The notes below the pieces were generated by a model. It had not been told where the DNA came from, did no database searches, and worked only from the letters and a program-made list of their open reading frames with translations. A stretch of DNA of 64,000 nt from Segatella buccae ATCC 33574. Lineage in GTDB: Bacteria > Bacteroidota > Bacteroidia > Bacteroidales > Bacteroidaceae. Below, piece after piece: positions 63,051-64,000 of the stretch (position 1 is its first letter; each line of letters begins with the position of its first letter). Made by a program: the position numbers and the translations under genes. Where the stretch lies: the NCBI RefSeq assembly GCF_000184945.1, contig NZ_GL586311.1, positions 1,900,598-1,964,597 of the forward strand. Reading direction: 5' to 3'.

Positions 63051-63397
63051 GATTGTTTTTGATAGCCGTTGTGCAAAGTATGTTGCTCTGTGGAGGACAA
63101 GTTTTGCTTAAGTTTGCACTCCAAAAGATGGGAGGATTCGCGTGGACTGTACATTTCTTTGCGAGCCAACTTACCAACTGGTGGTTTCTCGGTTGTGGGA
63201 TCTGCTATGCTGCGGCAACAGTCCTCTGGATGTACATTATCAAGAACTTTCCCTTTTCCATGGCTTATCCGATGATATCGCTTAGCTATGTATTTGGCAT
63301 GTTGACAGCTATGCTTATTTTCCACGAGACGATTCCTGTAACAAGATGGATAGGCGTTGCGCTCATCATGGGTGGTTGCATATTGGTTGCACGTTGA
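63047..63397 (+). CDS. Small EamA/SMR-like membrane protein
   Basis: The 116-aa protein has four transmembrane helices (about 2-20, 45-64, 70-88, 96-115) and half-EamA motifs (GQVLLKFALQKMG, FPFSMAYPMISLSYVFGMLTAMLIFHET). It resembles ArnE/ArnF or SMR transporters that act as dimers. It may flip or export a cluster intermediate. The start is set at the ATGA overlap with the previous gene. Confidence 0.8.
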   Translation: MRLFLIAVVQSMLLCGGQVLLKFALQKMGGFAWTVHFFASQLTNWWFLGCGICYAAATVLWMYIIKNFPFSMAYPMISLSYVFGMLTAMLIFHETIPVTRWIGVALIMGGCILVAR

Positions 63398-63464
63398 GGG
63401 GGAAGGCTAAAGTGCATGTTGCGAAGTGAGACATGATATGAACTAACAAATAAATGTGGAGCAA

Positions 63465-64000
63465 ATGAAGTCATATATAAGAAATTTTATAGTTGGAGCA
63501 GTGCTTTCGCTGGGGACAGTCCTTCCCATGTCTGCACAACAGTTGCGCAAGGTAACGGCGCAACAGAGTGCCGTTATGATTAAGGAAATCTGCAAGTCAG
63601 CGCAAACGGTGAAGGCTTTGAGTTGTGATTTCATCCAAGTGAGTGAGGTGTCGTTTTTGGAAGAGAAAGTCACTTCCCACGGTTTGATGAAGTATCGTAA
63701 TATGGGTAGTCTGGTGTGGCAATATACCTCTCCATTCAAATACACGTTTTCGATTGATAATAATGTAGTCACGATGAAGTCTGGAAGTCGCACGCAATCT
63801 GTTGATCTGGCTGCGAGTAAAACCTTTCAAAACGTTGTCAAGATGGTGAAAAGCAGCATCACAGGACAGAATCTTAACAATAATCGGGATTTTAGCGTGG
63901 TCATGTATGCCGGTGGGAGCACTTGGATGGCGCAGCTCACTCCCCGTCACAATCAGATGAAGCAATTTGTAAAAACCGTCAGTCTTTATTTTGATAAATC
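63465..64000 (+). CDS. LolA-like outer-membrane lipoprotein carrier (partial, runs off the window)
   Basis: The ATG at 63465 opens a frame without a stop to the window edge (178 codons). It has a signal peptide (about 1-25, ending MSAQ) and the LolA-type barrel pattern VKALSCDFIQVSEVSFLEEKVTSHGLMKYRNMGSLVWQYTSPFKYTF. LolA-like proteins are regular members of aryl-polyene and flexirubin loci, where they move lipidated pigment across the periplasm. The 3' end is missing. Confidence 0.85.
   Translation, partial: MKSYIRNFIVGAVLSLGTVLPMSAQQLRKVTAQQSAVMIKEICKSAQTVKALSCDFIQVSEVSFLEEKVTSHGLMKYRNMGSLVWQYTSPFKYTFSIDNNVVTMKSGSRTQSVDLAASKTFQNVVKMVKSSITGQNLNNNRDFSVVMYAGGSTWMAQLTPRHNQMKQFVKTVSLYFDK

Noticed and set aside
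1..64000. Phage, integrase, transposase or toxin-antitoxin genes
   Set aside because: None of the frames shows such motifs; the window appears to be core chromosome plus one biosynthetic cluster.

Overview
The window looks like a chromosomal segment of a Prevotella-type Bacteroidota (Bacteroidales) organism. Support comes from SusC/SusD and DUF-type families typical of the order, Bacteroidota promoters of the form TTTG-N19-21-TAnnTTTG rather than sigma70 boxes, weak Shine-Dalgarno sequences, a type II asparaginase/DcuB/AspA fumarate module, and intergenic repeats of a style I associate with Prevotella. I see no phage, insertion sequence, CRISPR array or rRNA.

Layout. 1-3.5 kb: end of an unidentified gene, then ribH with a TPR membrane protein and a small hypothetical (minus), divergent from recF and a DciA-like DUF721 gene (plus). 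3.5-8.3 kb: minus operon dcp, dCMP deaminase, S41 protease, 5-FTHF cyclo-ligase. 8.8-13.3 kb: minus operon DUF4199, GT2 glycosyltransferase, lipoprotein, beta-barrel-like DUF6048 protein, ApbE, Crp-like regulator. 13.5-13.7 kb: tRNA-Thr and SRP RNA. 13.8-17.6 kb: mutS2 divergent from an M48 lipoprotein protease. 17.7-21.4 kb: GH3 glycosidase, NfeD, SPFH protein. 21.8-27.8 kb: lysS, gpsA, pgi, HAD phosphatase, patatin. 27.9-34.2 kb: dcuB-ansB-porin-aspA operon with a divergent AraC regulator, which together would import asparagine/aspartate, deaminate it to fumarate and exchange C4-dicarboxylates. 34.2-37 kb: LMW phosphatase, tex. 37.3-44 kb: a SusC/SusD pair, trmO and a GH28 polygalacturonase (a small pectin-like locus). 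44-49.4 kb: tRNA-Phe and the minus operon sppA-lpxK-punA-thiL. 49.6-51.1 kb: a two-domain esterase (alpha/beta hydrolase plus SGNH).

51.5 kb to the right edge is one plus-strand biosynthetic cluster of the flexirubin/aryl-polyene type. It has a tyrosine-ammonia-lyase-like enzyme (starter acid), ketoreductase, three complete ketosynthases, two ketosynthase-like proteins without an active cysteine, two acyl carrier proteins, a hotdog dehydratase, a hotdog thioesterase, an O-methyltransferase, an LpxL-like acyltransferase, a small EamA/SMR-like membrane protein, a secreted protein of unknown function and the start of a LolA-like periplasmic carrier. A full-consensus promoter (TTTG-N20-TATTTTTG) sits just upstream. 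The cluster continues beyond the window.

The most unusual non-coding signal is a three-copy element (about 8.6, 21.5 and 51.3 kb). Each copy has a promoter with exact 20-bp spacing, followed at once by a compensatory-mutated hairpin, a U tract and a second larger hairpin. I interpret it as a candidate small structured RNA family. Other non-coding structure includes a 47-bp direct repeat, a 97-bp nested palindrome and two further long inverted-repeat regions.
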